A stretch of 64,000 nt of DNA, taken from contig CACRXP010000038.1 in the NCBI GenBank assembly GCA_902702965.1, forward strand, positions 190,500 to 254,499. Direction: 5' to 3'. This stretch comes from Spirometra erinaceieuropaei. Lineage: Eukaryota > Platyhelminthes > Cestoda > Diphyllobothriidea > Diphyllobothriidae. The notes under the pieces are model-generated. The model saw only the letters and a program-made list of their open reading frames with translations, did no database searches and was not told the DNA's origin. The position numbers and the translations under genes are program-made. This document shows, piece after piece, positions 1 to 11,530 of this stretch; position 1 is the stretch's first letter, and each line of letters begins with the position of its first letter.

Positions 1-50
1 AAGGGTTAGGATTAAGGTTAAGGTCGCCGTCCGACCCACCATTCCTGGCT
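1..50. repeat. degenerate telomere-like motif tract
   Basis: The first bases contain several variants of the TTAGGG theme (GGGTTAGG, GGTTAAGG). The tract is short and may continue outside the window. It resembles the longer degenerate tracts near 1430, 10480-10780, 25860-25980 and 54000-54150. Origin is not shown by the sequence. Confidence 0.4.
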
Positions 51-69
51 ACCAACTGCGATCTGGCCA

Positions 70-880
70 CAAAGGGTTGTAATATTGCCTAGTATGCCAC
101 ATAATCAGGAGATATTTCTCTTACGCCAGGATGACGACTTTTGAACGAGTTTCATTTAGACCGTTTGGGAAACTGCACAGTGTACTGAATTGCCTAGTTA
201 AAACTTTTAGTACACGTTTTGTCATATCACTATTTTCAACGCCATTATTTTTGTACGAATTTTCCCCGCTGATCTTCGATACCCGTATAAATTCAAACGT
301 ATTTTGTAGAAAACATGCTCAAAAGTATTCTTTCTTGCACTTACTATAGTTTTCTTGTAATTTTATGCTTAAAGAGAAGTTATGTTTGGGCTTAAAAAAA
401 CTTTTTCAGTTTTCGAATAATTTGGAACCCGAGCTACAGTTCATTTTTGTTTAGCGTTCATAGCCCAGAAGCTGTATAACTTTATTATTTGGAAAACTAC
501 ACTTTTAACTACTTTACTAAGAAGGCATCATCTAACGCATTTTACGCTGGTTGTGGACTACGTTGTATACTTCATAAAGTGTATTAGCAAGCAAACAGAC
601 ACGATGGTATATGAACAGATATTTCGCAGTTTTAAGAAATAACATCAACGCAGTAGTTACCTTCCTCAAGGCAAAAAATTAAAAAACTAAGCCATCTGCT
701 ACCAAAGGAGTGCATTATGAACTCTTTTCGTTAGTCTCCTGCAAAATATACTTGCATCTTTAAGGGTATTGAAGACCAATGAGGAAAAGTCGCACTAAAT
801 AAATAGCCACCTTTCTTGAGTGCGGTTTCTGGAAATGGCTAGAACGAAGTTCGTTCAAAAGCTGCCATCATTGTGTGAGT
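70..880 (+). repeat. R1 long-inverted-repeat element, strongly degenerate copy
   Basis: The stretch follows the order of the R1 family seen intact further on: a CAGGATG..GACTTTTGAACGAG segment near 138-160, then blocks like the R1 centre (TTCGAATAATTTGGAACCCGAGC near 412-434), then a mirrored segment (GAAGTTCGTTCAAAAGC) near 845-862. Termini and TA flanks are no longer recognisable. It is an old, diverged copy; boundaries are approximate. Confidence 0.5.
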
Positions 881-1421
881 GAGATACCTTCTGATTGTGC
901 TGCACGATAACCGACATTGCGGCCCTGACAAAATACTACATTTTAATGGAAAACAGATTTCAGAATTTTGGTCAAAATTTCATGAGACAGACCGGATTTC
1001 TTGCGTGTGTCCCACACAGCATAATGACCATTCCGTGTGTACCAGCCTTATTTTGAGGGATTCGTGGATCGCAAACAAGCACGGATGTTGTAAAGGACAC
1101 AGTCTAACATGCAGCCCAACCATCAGCCGAAAAACGTCCTACCCACGAATTTCGACTCAATGTGATAACTTCGAGAGCGTCGATTTTATTATAATAAGGA
1201 GTGGGGTGATTTGCCATGAGGACGGATTTCTCAGAAGCGGCCCTACTCTCTCTTCGACCCTCTGTGAACCGGCCGGCGCCACGCAACTGCTGGCAGAAAG
1301 GCGATGAGACCTGACGCGCGGTTGAGGTGATATAAAGCCTTCCTCTAACAAGATCTTCACGCATGTACGGCGACAGTCAAGCATTAAGGCGGAGACGAAA
1401 TCTCATTTCGTAGCCGTACCT
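881..1421. other. unassigned stretch
   Basis: There is an open frame of 142 codons on the plus strand at 879-1307, but its composition is not protein-like, it shows no domain, and it overlaps equally long frames on the other strand. I see no gene, RNA or recognisable repeat here. Confidence 0.3.
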
Positions 1422-1462
1422 GTTAGGGGTAGGGTTAGGGGTTGGGGATTGGGGCTAGAGAT
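1422..1462. repeat. G-rich telomere-like tract
   Basis: Runs of GTTAGGGG, TAGGGTTAGG and GGTTGGGG are clustered here. Four or more G-runs of three to four bases lie close together, so the plus strand could form a G-quadruplex. It is similar to degenerate interstitial telomeric tracts elsewhere in the window. Confidence 0.5.
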
Positions 1463-2210
1463 CAGTGTAAGGGAGTCAGAGGTTAGGAATTACAGTTAGC
1501 ATTCGGGCTGGGGCTTGTCCACCTTAGGTGCTGCTACAAAATAAGATCCGACCAAAGCAGACCATGCTTGGCACCTCCGAACAGTCCACGTCACGACTGT
1601 TGACTGCCTCCGCGTCCACGGCTGTCGGACGGGGGATATACCTTTATTTGGGTCGAGATGCAAACCAACCAGACTCTAGAGTTTGACGAATAAGCAGTCT
1701 TAGAACGGCGGCGACAGGGCAAAAAGAGCTAGGAGGACTGGAGCACGGCTCACCGACTATTTTATAACTTACCATAGGACCCAATGACAGGACTTTAGCG
1801 TAGTGACTTTGAAGCGTCGTTAAGTGCGTTTGCTTGCGACCACGCCATGTGGTTATGCATCTGGAATCAAGGTATGGGAAGAAACAATACCCAACCAACA
1901 ATAAGAACCACTGCTGGCGATCTGCCTGTGCTCAAAATCACCCAGAAACTTTGATGAAGTTTCTACTGCAAATGTTATGACGCATGTTACGTCGTCCGCG
2001 GGAACCTCGTGCTCCATAGGTGTTGACGAACAGTTTGTATTGTGGACTGCCAACTTCGCGGTTTGCATTTATCCTCACTACATAAACGTTCGTCGCCTTT
2101 CTTAAGGCCAAATGGCTGACAAAAATCCCCTTCTGACAAAGCGTCCTATGCTGCTACTCCGGCAGACATGGTGTGATAGTCAACTATTCGCAACGGGCGA
2201 ACTGTGCGAA
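1463..2210. other. unassigned stretch
   Basis: Short open frames only (minus 1644-1901 and 1853-2068), none with recognisable domains or protein-like composition. No repeat family from this window is evident. Confidence 0.3.
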
Positions 2211-3175
2211 CAGTAGGTGGACTAACTCACGAAATGTCAAGCGAAATTCCGAAATGCTTTTTTGTTTCGAAAAGGTTAATTAAGTCGAGTTTATAGAATT
2301 GGCCATCATGCAGCAAAATTCTAAAATAATTGAATGAACTCCTTTCCGGTTGCGTGCAACAACTACATTCTTTACAAAATGACTACTTAGGCAGCATGCA
2401 TTTTTTTCATTGATTTTCTATGCCCTTGAAAAGTCAGTTATATTTCATGAAAAATATGCATAGATACATTTATCATTTTGCTTATTCGGTGGCAAATCAT
2501 GTCTTCTTCCAATTTTATACTCGAAGGAAGGGTATGATTCGGTCTGCAAACATTTTTCCAATTCCCGAATGATTTTGAACTTGACCTGCCGTTACGCTTG
2601 CATTCAGGGTTTCCAAACCACAAGCCGTATGTTTTTCGTGTACGAAAAACTGCACATTTCTCTAGAGTGTTAAGAGGAGATCGTATGAAGTTCATAAAAT
2701 TTAGCCATTTTTATTCAAACCATTAACTTACTAGGCCACATTGGTTAATGCGGAGACATGACGTTTTATGAACGGCCATTTCACGGTGATAAAAATCTCA
2801 CAATTACAATCTTTTTCAAATGAAATTATGCTTTTCCTTTGAGTATAAAATTGGATGATGTCATTTTCTGCCAAAAGAACTATAGAGTGATTATTTCTAT
2901 GCATGTTTTCCGTGAAATATAATCAAATTTTCGGGAGCCTCGCAAATGAATGAAAAAAATGCATGCTACTTAGGTAGCCAGTTTTTTTCAAAGTATAGTT
3001 TTTGCGTACAGCCGGAAATAAATTCATTTGAAAGCCGGCATCTCCAGGTAACTGAATTGTTATAGAGTTATGCCGCATGATGATTAGTTTTATAAGCTTA
3101 TTTAATTGATCTGTTCGAAACGAAGACTGCTTTTCAGAACTTCGGTTGACATTTTATGAGTTAGCCCACCTACCG
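2211..3175 (+). mobile_element. R1 long-inverted-repeat transposon-like element, copy 1
   Basis: It begins CAGTAGGTGGACTAACTC and ends with the reverse complement (GAGTTAGCCCACCTACCG). The two ends are inverted repeats a few hundred bases long around a centre that contains the FGNNTTTCCAAAC-type block shared by all R1 copies. No long open frame is present, so the copy is non-autonomous. The right flank is TA; the left flank is AA, so the target duplication is not clean here. Confidence 0.75.
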
Positions 3176-3664
3176 TATCTTCTATGGGGACTCTTAAATG
3201 ATCTGCAAACATACGCATGAGTTGAATTATACTTTACTGACATATTTGTCTTTTCGATCTACTCGCTAACGTCAAAGTCTATTCAGGACAATAAGGAAAC
3301 TATCCATTCAAACCTTTAAAAACTGGCTTCAGAGATCCCCTCGACAATATCTCCTGGCTGTTGCCAAGGTTTGGAATAGTTAGGCTTGATCAAACGAATC
3401 ATTTAACAATAACCTTGCTGGCATCTTTCAGCTTAATTCCTGAACAGTCGCGAAAGCATGTTGGGTTCCGCAGACTTGAAGCACCCGCTGTCTCAAGCAC
3501 GTGCTTTCGTCATCTCCACAAACATCTGCAAACTCTATATTCACATAATTATCCAACAGCCAGCCAGATTGACCGCATACTACCCAGTTTAAAATTCAAA
3601 ATAATGACAGGTCGAGGCCTAATGCCGTAATCGCCAGCGCCTGTGGGTCAAACTATGCCCTCGT
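3176..3664. other. unassigned stretch
   Basis: Contains an 89-codon plus frame at 3361-3630 with no recognisable domain and no splice or neighbour context. I see nothing else here. Confidence 0.3.
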
Positions 3665-3668
3665 GTGC

Positions 3669-3790
3669 ACACATGTTCGAGAGTTCAACTCTAATCCGTA
3701 GCCAAAATGTCTTTTGCAAGATGCCTTGATATTCTAAAACCATGACAACCAAGTCACTGAGAGCATAAAACTGGCTCTGTCCGGCAGCCC
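3669..3790 (+). repeat. left member of a ~120 bp direct repeat flanking an R2 copy
   Basis: The stretch around TCTTTTGCAAGATGCCTTGA and GAGAGCATAAAACTGG recurs in the same orientation at about 4117-4238. Between the two lies an R2 copy. The spacing of about 450 bases could reflect an LTR-like arrangement or a tandem duplication whose unit includes R2. Confidence 0.6.
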
Positions 3791-4100
3791 GAGTCGAGTC
3801 AAGTCAAGTTGACCGGAGGCGGGAAAGGACACAGATGACTGGCACGGTGTAACCCGCAGCTAGGCGTACCAGCACATCCCCTGGTCCACAACAAACGCCT
3901 AATAAGGAACTTCAACAAAAAATGCAGGACGGCAGAGATCCCAGTTGACGCGGCATGAGCTTACGACTGGGCCTGCACTGCACCCCAAACGGGGGAATTT
4001 GTTATTGGTGTGCACTCCCGATAGCGCCCACCAGAATCTGATCTAGCCCCCGTGGTTGTCCAGCGCGTCTGCCCCGTGGCCCCTTATAGGGGGCAAAAGT
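3780..4100 (+). repeat. R2 dispersed repeat, diverged copy
   Basis: Shares ordered blocks with the other R2 copies: GGCACGGT followed by a GGCGT..CCA block, CCTGGTCCA, a TTGTTATTGGTGTGCA block, and GATCTAGCCCCCGTGG near 4039. It lacks the upstream part present in the copies at 11104, 27940 and 39105. No coding capacity is apparent. The family type (SINE-like or non-autonomous DNA element) is unknown. Confidence 0.6.
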
Positions 4101-4116
4101 CAAATTATATACACTT

Positions 4117-4238
4117 GCACACACGCCCGAGGGCAAGGCTCTCATCCGTATCCGAAAGGTCTTTTGCAAGATGCCTTGACATTCTTGACAACCAAACATA
4201 ACTGAGAGCATAAATCTGGTCCTGACTTGCGACCTGGG
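4117..4238 (+). repeat. right member of the ~120 bp direct repeat
   Basis: Matches 3669-3790 through CTCATCCGTATCC, TCTTTTGCAAGATGCCTTGA and GAGAGCATAAATCTGG, with scattered substitutions and small indels. Confidence 0.6.
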
Positions 4239-5056
4239 CCGAAGGAGAAGGCAGTAGCAAATGGCTATCACTGAAGTTGGGGAATTCTCAAATTCACTTT
4301 GCGGCGGCGCAACAATTGAATCATCTCAGAGACCTTACGGCTTTCTGCCCAGATGGCTGCGGCCAGATGGCGTAATGAAGACTCCCCCAATCAACTCCGG
4401 ATAGTGGCCTTAACGTGACCGCAAACAGTTAGGCTGCCGTAGTGAACCCCACAGAGTCTACCGCAAAAGTCAGTGCCACTCAAAACTCGACCAACTTATT
4501 TCCCAAGTTAGTGGTAGACCCCCTGCACCAAACGACCCTGATCGTGACGAGAGTGGGGATTGTATTGTTGAAAATCTAAACCAAAATCGTGTCGAGGTAG
4601 GATGGGTAGACAACGAAAGTTTTCCAAACCGAGAGCTAGGAAGTCAGCGTTAGTAGGACAACCTTTACCCTGTGTCAGCGATAGTATAAACTCCTGCAAA
4701 GGCGGTGGCTGCATTTGTTCAACTGCGGCGACAACCAGCCCTTGATGATGTTATGTAACACACCACGGAATTGATAGGGCTGTTTGGAGAGACTGAAGTT
4801 CCTTTTGACGCGGACCCCCGGTGGACATAGTGTAACCGCGTGCCAGTGAAAAGTAGCGGTGCACGACTGCCGAAAAACCCTCCTGTAACCCTGCCAACAC
4901 GCGGCCTCGATTGCCAGCGTAGGTTATCAGACCTGTTCGGTGGCTGCCTTCATGGCATGTTCGAATAGCGTTAAAAAAACCAGTTCTGCGTCATTCTATG
5001 GCATAGTCCAAATTTGCCTGCTTCGCAGCAGAAATAAAAAGGACAGGAAATCTTTA
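4239..5056. other. unassigned stretch
   Basis: Only short open frames on either strand (for example minus 4508-4714) without domains. No recognised repeat. Confidence 0.3.
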
Positions 5057-5062
5057 TATATA

Positions 5063-6052
5063 CACTAGGTGGGCTAACTCATGAAATCTCAACAGAAATT
5101 CCTAAATGCGTTTTTGTTTCGAAAATATCAATTAAGTAGGGTTGAAAAACTAATCATCATGCAGCATAATTCCAAAATAATTCAGTTAGAGCAGGACACC
5201 GGCTTTCGAACAAACACCGTTCCAGCTGCGTCCAAAAACCGTACTCCGTAAAAAATGACTGCATAAGTAGCATGAATTTTTCTCATTGATTTTCGATGCC
5301 CTTAAAAAGTTAGTTATATTTCATGAAAATTTGCATAAAAATATTCATTCTTTTCCTCATCCGGCACGACATGACGGCTTCTTTCAATTTTATACTCGAA
5401 GGAAAGTTATAATTATGGTTTTATAAAACTTTTCCAATCCGCGAATAATTTTGAACTCGACCTGCCGTCACACTTGAATTCAGGGTTGCCAAACTACAAG
5501 CCGTATAATTTCCGCGTACGGAAAACCATACATTTCTCTACGGTACTAAAGGGGGACCGTAGAGGGTTCATAAAATTAGACAGTGCATTTGAGCCACATT
5601 GCTAACCTTACAAGCCACATTGGTAAATACGGAGAGGACGTTTTATAATGAGCCATTTCTTAGTATTAAAAATTCTCACAATTAGAAACTTTTTCAAACT
5701 GAATTATGTCCCTCCTTCGAGTATAAAATTGGAAGAAGAAGTAATTTTTAACTGAATGAGCAACGAATGAATATTTTTGTGCATGTTTTCCATGAAATAT
5801 AATTGAATGTTAAAGAGCATCGAAAATCGATGAAAAAATGCAAGCTACTTATGCAGTCATTTTTTACGGAGTACGGTTTTGGATGCAGCCGGAACGATGT
5901 TTGTTCGAAAGCCGGTGTCCTGCTCTAACTGAATTATTATGGAATTATGCTGCATGATGATTAGTTTTCCAACCCTACTTAATTGATCTTTTCAAAGCAA
6001 AAACGTATTTAAGAATTCCTGTTGAGATTTCATGAGTTAGCCCACCTAGTGT
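5063..6052 (+). mobile_element. R1 long-inverted-repeat element, copy 2
   Basis: One of the clearest members. The ends read CACTAGGTGGGCTAACTC and GAGTTAGCCCACCTAGTG and are flanked by TATATA on both sides. The left arm (about 5063-5435) and right arm (about 5685-6052) are inverted repeats of roughly 370 bp around a ~250 bp unique centre. There is no transposase frame. TA flanks and the end sequence suggest a Tc1/mariner-type non-autonomous (MITE-like) element, by analogy only. Confidence 0.85.
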
Positions 6053-7184
6053 ATATAGTTATTTACGGAACGCCTTTGTGGGAGAGAAAATTTTCATGAT
6101 AGACGTCTTAGTTTCCGCCTTTGAGTAAACAGCGCAGAGATGTCAGACGCATCGATACCGCTAGAATCTAAAACAACACACTGGACCCTGAGAAAGCAGT
6201 CGTTTATGATTTGCCCAATGCCGTCTTCGGTCAGGAACATTACAAAACATATTCCGCGTCAAACGGATTATCGGTGTCGGTTCTGATCTGTTCTAGATTG
6301 GAGGCAACGAATGCGTGACGCGCATATGACGGGAGCAAACGTTTGGCTAGCCGCTATAGCCAAATTGATTTCCTGTCATCTTGCTCATTGAATAGGATGG
6401 CGTTAGATGAGACAATAACATCGGCACCGTCAAACCTGGTCCCACTCTAATTCAACTGAGGTGGGCTTACTGCACTTGAAGGACTTTAAGAGTTGTACTT
6501 TTGAAATTTTTTATGACTGTTGGTTTAACGGGGCTGTTCGTAAGAACTACCACAGTGCCTATCACCCCCTCCTTTTTGCTTTGCACGGCGGTTCCAAAGA
6601 AAGTGAGAAGCCGACCGCGTAAGGTGTGGCTTGGTTCGTGTGGCAACGAATAAGCCGACATAAACAAACGTCCATACAACCTCAACATCCGGTTCCCTAT
6701 TCACTCAGCTCCATTTAACCCTGCCTCTAGCACGTTATGCGTGCAGGGTGAAGATGTACAAGCCTTCCTCACTGACAATTCGAAGGTCGCATGCGACGAC
6801 CTCTACCGAGTGTCCCACGGATTCAGCGCAGCATCGGTGTCTTGCGTATGTGAACTAGTTTATAGTGTGGCAGAATCGCGCGGCATCTACTGCACTCTCT
6901 CGTCCCCCCCCCCCATACCCGCACCGTTCTGATGGCAAGATAATAACCAGAAGACCGAAGGTGGGTTTGGGTGAAAAAGATACACAGACTGTCTGCACGT
7001 GCCACACACGACCCGGTTTCCGGTTCAGTTCAGTTTATTAGAGGGTAACGTAGTTGTGGAACCGTTGAACTCCCTAGCGATACTAGGAAGAGAAGTACAT
7101 GAGAAATTTAAAAACGAAAACATCAAACGGCTACAGAGATTCATCGAAACCGGGCAGATAAACGAATTATTCCGAGTGTTACTA
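6053..7184. other. unassigned stretch with a possible R2 fragment
   Basis: Around 6858-6975 there is a stretch like the middle of R2 (TTTATAGTG.., TCTACTGCACTCTCTC, then a C11 run and AGAAGACCGAAGG). The rest holds short frames without domains, including a 63-codon plus frame at 6999-7190 that reads into R1. Confidence 0.35.
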
Positions 7185-8166
7185 CGGTAGGTGGACTAAC
7201 TCATGAAATGTCAACCGAAATTCCGAAATGCGTTTTCGTTTCGAAAAGATGAATTAACTAAGGTTGTAAGACTAATCGTCTATAATAATTCCGTTACCTG
7301 GAGATGCCGGCTTTCGAATGAACTTCTTTCCGGCTGTATGGAAAACCTATACGCTGCAAAAACTGGCTAATTGAGTAGCATGCATTTTTCTCATTCATTT
7401 CCGATGCTCTCAAAAATTTGATTATATTTCATGGAAAATATGCGCAAAAGTATCCATTGTTTTGCTCATTCCGTAGAAAAATGGCGTCTTCGTTTAATTT
7501 TATACTCGAAGGGAGGGTATAATTCCGTCTTCAAAACTTATCCAATTCCCGAATAATTTTGAACCCGCTCTACCTTCACACTTAGATTCAGGGTTTCCAA
7601 ACAACAAGCCGTATATTTTATGCGTATGGAAAAACACACATTTCTCTACGATAATAAAGGGGGACTATATAAGTTTCATAAAATCTAGCAGTGGATATGA
7701 TCCATATTGTTAACTTTACAAGCCACATTAGTAAATGCAGAGACATGACGAGTTATGAACGGCCATTTCACGGTATTTAAAAGCCCTACAGCTAGAAACT
7801 TTTTCGAAACCGAATTATATCCCTTCCTCGAGTACCAAATTAGAAGAAAACGTAATGATCTACCGAATGAGCAAAAGAATGAATATTTTGTGGACATTTT
7901 CCTTGTGATATAATTGGACTTTTAGGGGCATCGAAAATCAATGAGAAAAATTCATTCCACTTAAGTAGTCATTTTTAACAGAGTGTAGTTTTTGCATGCA
8001 GTCGGAAAGAAGTTCATTCAAAAGCCGGCACCTTTTAGATAACTGAATTATTCTAAAATGTTGCTGCACGATGACCAGTTTTATGAACCCTACTTAATTA
8101 ATCTTTTCAAAACAAAAAAGCATTTCGGAATTTCGGTTGACATTTTATGAGTTAGCCCACCTACTG
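7185..8166 (+). mobile_element. R1 long-inverted-repeat element, copy 3
   Basis: Begins CGGTAGGTGGACTAACTC after a TA and ends GAGTTAGCCCACCTACTG. Long inverted arms surround the shared R1 centre, which includes the GTTTCCAAACAACAAGCCG block. No coding frame of transposase size is present. The right flank after the end is TC, so the second copy of the TA target is not preserved. Confidence 0.8.
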
Positions 8167-8339
8167 TCGATACCTATACAGCAGTCAGTCTGTGCACAGT
8201 TGTACTGTAGAAAATCGGTACGATCTCCGTTATCTGAGGGAGACGAAGTGAATGCCAACGTTCACATTCGCTGGACGTGGGACAATACGCAAATTAAAAA
8301 CAAACGTTATTGACGTACAGGCAGTAATAGTATAACAGT

Positions 8340-10200
8340 AATAAATTGTTGGAACGGAACGCTAAGACGGTATCAGTCGGGTGGCACTATGATGTGAAGG
8401 GGTATACTGATCCAACTTGTGCATAAAAGCCTCGACGAATATGGAGATGGCGATATCTGCCGACAGAGCATTCCCATGCTCAACCATTCTGTTGGAGAAG
8501 ATGAACTTCCTTGTGTCCAGCCTGGCGCCACTCACACGAAGTTGACGTGGATGACCTTGGAAGTTTGTTGTGGTTGCTGATTCAAAGAAGCCTGCAGGAA
8601 AAAGACAGCAGGGCTGGCCGTGCATGATATGGAATGTGTGTCAGATCGCCACCTAGCTGTCTGTAACTCAGAGGGAGGAGGCCGAGATTGAATCGCCGTG
8701 TTTCGTAGGGTAGTGAACCCTGTCGACTAACGGATTCGATTGTACGTCTTTGGACTTTTTCAATGATGCTGAGGTCTTTAGTGGCCCAGGGCTTCCACGT
8801 TTAAATAGCAAACCCTAACTGTGGCCGCACAAACGTCCGAAAGACTCTAGTGAGGCAGTCCTCAATGAACGTAGAGAAAGCGCGCTTGACAAGGCAAAGG
8901 GATGACATCGCGGATTTGGCTACCTTGGAGCAGTGAGTGATGGTTTGAGTGAGGCCGTGACCCGCACACCCAAGTCCTTCTGGGCGTCTACCTCCTGTAA
9001 TGGTAGGCCATTAAGGCGGTAAACCCTGCGACTCGAAGATCGGGCTCCATCGACTCGAGAATGTTGGACTTAGTCATAATAAACGGTAAAATCCAGTTAT
9101 GCGATAATTTTTCGAACCGGTTCAGGTTTGTCTGCAAGCGCTCTTCGTCAACTTCAGTTTGGATGACGTTCCGAAGCTTAACATCATCAGCGAACATGGC
9201 GACATCACAGTTCTGTTCACTGATGCAGTCATTGATGTATATAATTAACAGGGTAGGGCCAAGGACGAAACCTTGAGAAACACCCTTTTCAACCGCTACC
9301 CCGACTGACTGTCTGTCACTGACGTGGACAATTTGAGAGCGACCGATCAAGAAGCTTTGAATCCACCCCCAGGAGATTGTCCCTAATGCCTGTTCGGCTT
9401 AATCTGTACAGGAGGCGCTGATGCAGTACATTATCAAGTGCTTCCTTACAGCCGACATAGACTACGTGCACTGCATTCCCGCCATCCACTGCCCCGCCCC
9501 AGCGTTCTAAACAATGAAGCAGGTTCGTCAAGCACGACCTTCCTCTACGGAATCCATGCTGGACGTAGCATAGCAGTTTATGCTGCTCTAGGAAGCGCAT
9601 TATTTATCGCTTAATTATTTTTGTCCACAATATTGCAGCGAACTGACGTGAGGCTGGTTGGTCTACGGTTGGTTGCTGAGACCTTGCTACCGCCTTTATT
9701 CAGTACTGCAATCCGTTCAGATTTCCATTCAGCAGGCAAATAGCCTGCTTCTCGAACGAAGCTTGGAAAAGCATGGACAGCGGTTTAGACAATGTCCCCG
9801 TGAGCTCTTTTAACAATTTGGGACGCCCAGGTGATTTTGACTAATTTAGAGTCAACAGTGCTTTGCGAACAATAGCTTCGGCAAAAGAAACGGTCTCCAT
9901 CGTTGAGCTCTCCTCTAAGTCGCAGTCGGGAGGAAGGAGATGTAAATATGGACTTACAAAGTTTTGAAAGGTGCTCTGCCTCTGTTCTATCTTCACTAAG
10001 CCCTAGACCTTCACAAAAGTCCAATGAAGGATTGGGTCTCTGTTTGGCGTGCACCTTCTTACGTAACCACAGTAAAACTTTGGATATTCCGTGACCTTTT
10101 TCAATAGGTCTTACTCGAAAGCATACCGTGTCCTGAATATTAGTCGCTTAGCCAGATTCTTCTGTGCCTTATATGCATTTATCGACAAAGAGCTCCTATT
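8340..10200 (-). pseudogene. decayed non-LTR retrotransposon (CR1/Jockey-like) reverse transcriptase
   Basis: Reading the minus strand from 10200 down, three frames carry successive LINE regions. First comes a linker (about 10054-9785). Then comes the RT fingers/palm start with an HGFRRGRSCLTNLL motif (about 9600-9370). Then comes a palm stretch with GVSQGFVLGPTL, YIND and the catalytic motif FADD (about 9350-8988). A C-terminal tail with GHPRQLRVSGARLDTRKF follows near 8560-8500. A frameshift lies near 9360, and further breaks separate the tail. No endonuclease domain is visible, so the copy is 5' truncated and dead. The clade is judged from motif style only. Confidence 0.8.
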
Positions 10201-10244
10201 CGAGAAGAATTTCCTCCATTACTTCCGCTTTATATTCACTTCTT

Positions 10245-10365
10245 TTGTCCTGATCCCAAGTGTAAGCGCAATATGGGCATTGAACATAAAGCAAGCCGAA
10301 GGGGGATGTTGGAATCACTAGTGGGGAAAGTAGCCGAGACTGAAACGGAAAACGCACCTGATGCA
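10245..10365 (-). repeat. left arm of an inverted repeat around a telomere-like tract
   Basis: Reverse complement reads GCTACTTTCCCCACTAG, CCCCCTTCGGCTTG, CAATGCCCATATTGCGCTTA. The same order occurs on the plus strand at about 10785-10910. The two arms face each other across about 420 bases. Confidence 0.65.
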
Positions 10366-10439
10366 TGACAAGTCTGTCGCGAGATTGAAGGAAACCTAGC
10401 ATTCGCGCAAAACACTTGGCTGACAGAAAACGCAGGGTA

Positions 10440-10784
10440 GCAATACCTCAAACCTAACGGCAAACATAACGCAACCTAATGTAATTATAAACCTAACCGT
10501 GAACTTACTACAAACTCTAGCCTTAACCCTAGGCCTAGTCTTAATCCTTAATCTTAATCCTTCATCCTTAATCTTAATTCTTAACCACAACCCTAACCCT
10601 AAATTTAGCAGTTAACCTGCATTAACCGTAACCCCAACCTTAAAACTAAACGCGAATCAAAACCACAATCCAAACCGTAACTCTAACTGGAACCCTTAAA
10701 TTTAACACAAACCCTAACCATAAACTCAATTCTCAGCCTGACAGTAACCCAAACCCCAAAACCAATCCTACCTCTAAACCGAAA
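10440..10784. repeat. degenerate interstitial telomere-like (CCCTAA-type) tract
   Basis: About 340 bases dominated by variants of ACCCTAA, ACCTAA, CTTAATC and AACCCTAACCCTAA. The period is close to six and the C-rich strand is the plus strand. Flatworm telomeres are generally TTAGGG type, so this could be a degenerated interstitial telomeric sequence. It is too mutated to be an active telomere. Confidence 0.6.
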
Positions 10785-10910
10785 CATCAGGTTGCCCGTT
10801 TCAATTTTAGCTTTGGTTACTTTCCCACTAACGTTTTCAGCATCCTCCTTCGGCTTAATTTACTTGCAATGCCCAAACTGCGCTTACACATTGGACCAGG
10901 GCAGCCTAAC
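10785..10910 (+). repeat. right arm of the inverted repeat around the telomere-like tract
   Basis: Blocks CATCAGGTTGCCCGTTTCA, GGTTACTTTCCCACTAACG, CCTCCTTCGGCTTA and GCAATGCCCAAACTGCGCTT match the reverse complement of 10245-10365 in order, with moderate divergence. Confidence 0.65.
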
Positions 10911-11103
10911 CGACCCCTACCCTTCCTTTTTAAAGCTTATGTTAGCCACGATGATCGATTGTTCAGTTTCTTCCTTGAAATCGGGAAGTAAGTAGTAAGT
11001 TTTCGCAAAAAGGGGTGGATCGAATTCCATCTAAGTGGAAGTGCCATAGAAGCCATCTTGAGAAGGAGTAATTGAGCCTGACTCTCGGTCCTCCAACCGG
11101 TAA

Positions 11104-11530
11104 TTCCGACAGTTCGAACAACGATTTCCACCGGATGGTCCACAGCAAGATGGGAGCAGGCATGGTGACTTGCTCTTGAATAAGTTTATGGTGGTAGTAG
11201 ACTTGCACAGCACCTACCGCACTCCCTCCTCGTACTCTTCCGCCTGGGACCGGTGTCAAGACAGAGCCAGGAAGACCGGAGGCAGGGGAGGGCACAGGTG
11301 GATGGCACGGTCGAGCCCGCCCGTACCTAGGCGTTCCACTCCACATCCCACGGTCCAAACAGCCAATGTCCAGGATTTTAACCAACACTGACGACAGCTG
11401 GGTCTGCCACCGCACTGCGAAATGTTGGCATTTGTTATGGTGCGCATTCTGATACCGCCTGCCAGTATCCGATGTGGCCCCCGTGTTGGTCCAGCGAATC
11501 TACCGCGTGGCCTGTTTTGGGGGCACATCC
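11104..11530 (+). repeat. R2 dispersed repeat
   Basis: Well-preserved copy. It starts CGACAGTTCGA, passes through GAGCAGGCATGGTGACTTGC, a GTTTATGG..AGTAGACTTG block, CACCTACCGCACTC, CGGTGTCAAGACAGAG, GGTGGATGGCACGGTC, CCAGGATTTTAA and GTCTGCCACCGCACTGCGAA, and ends near GGCCCCCGTGTTGGTCCAGC. These blocks occur in the same order in the copies at 27940, 39105, 56235 (minus) and 59935. Open frames through it are chance frames shared by the repeat. Confidence 0.75.
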
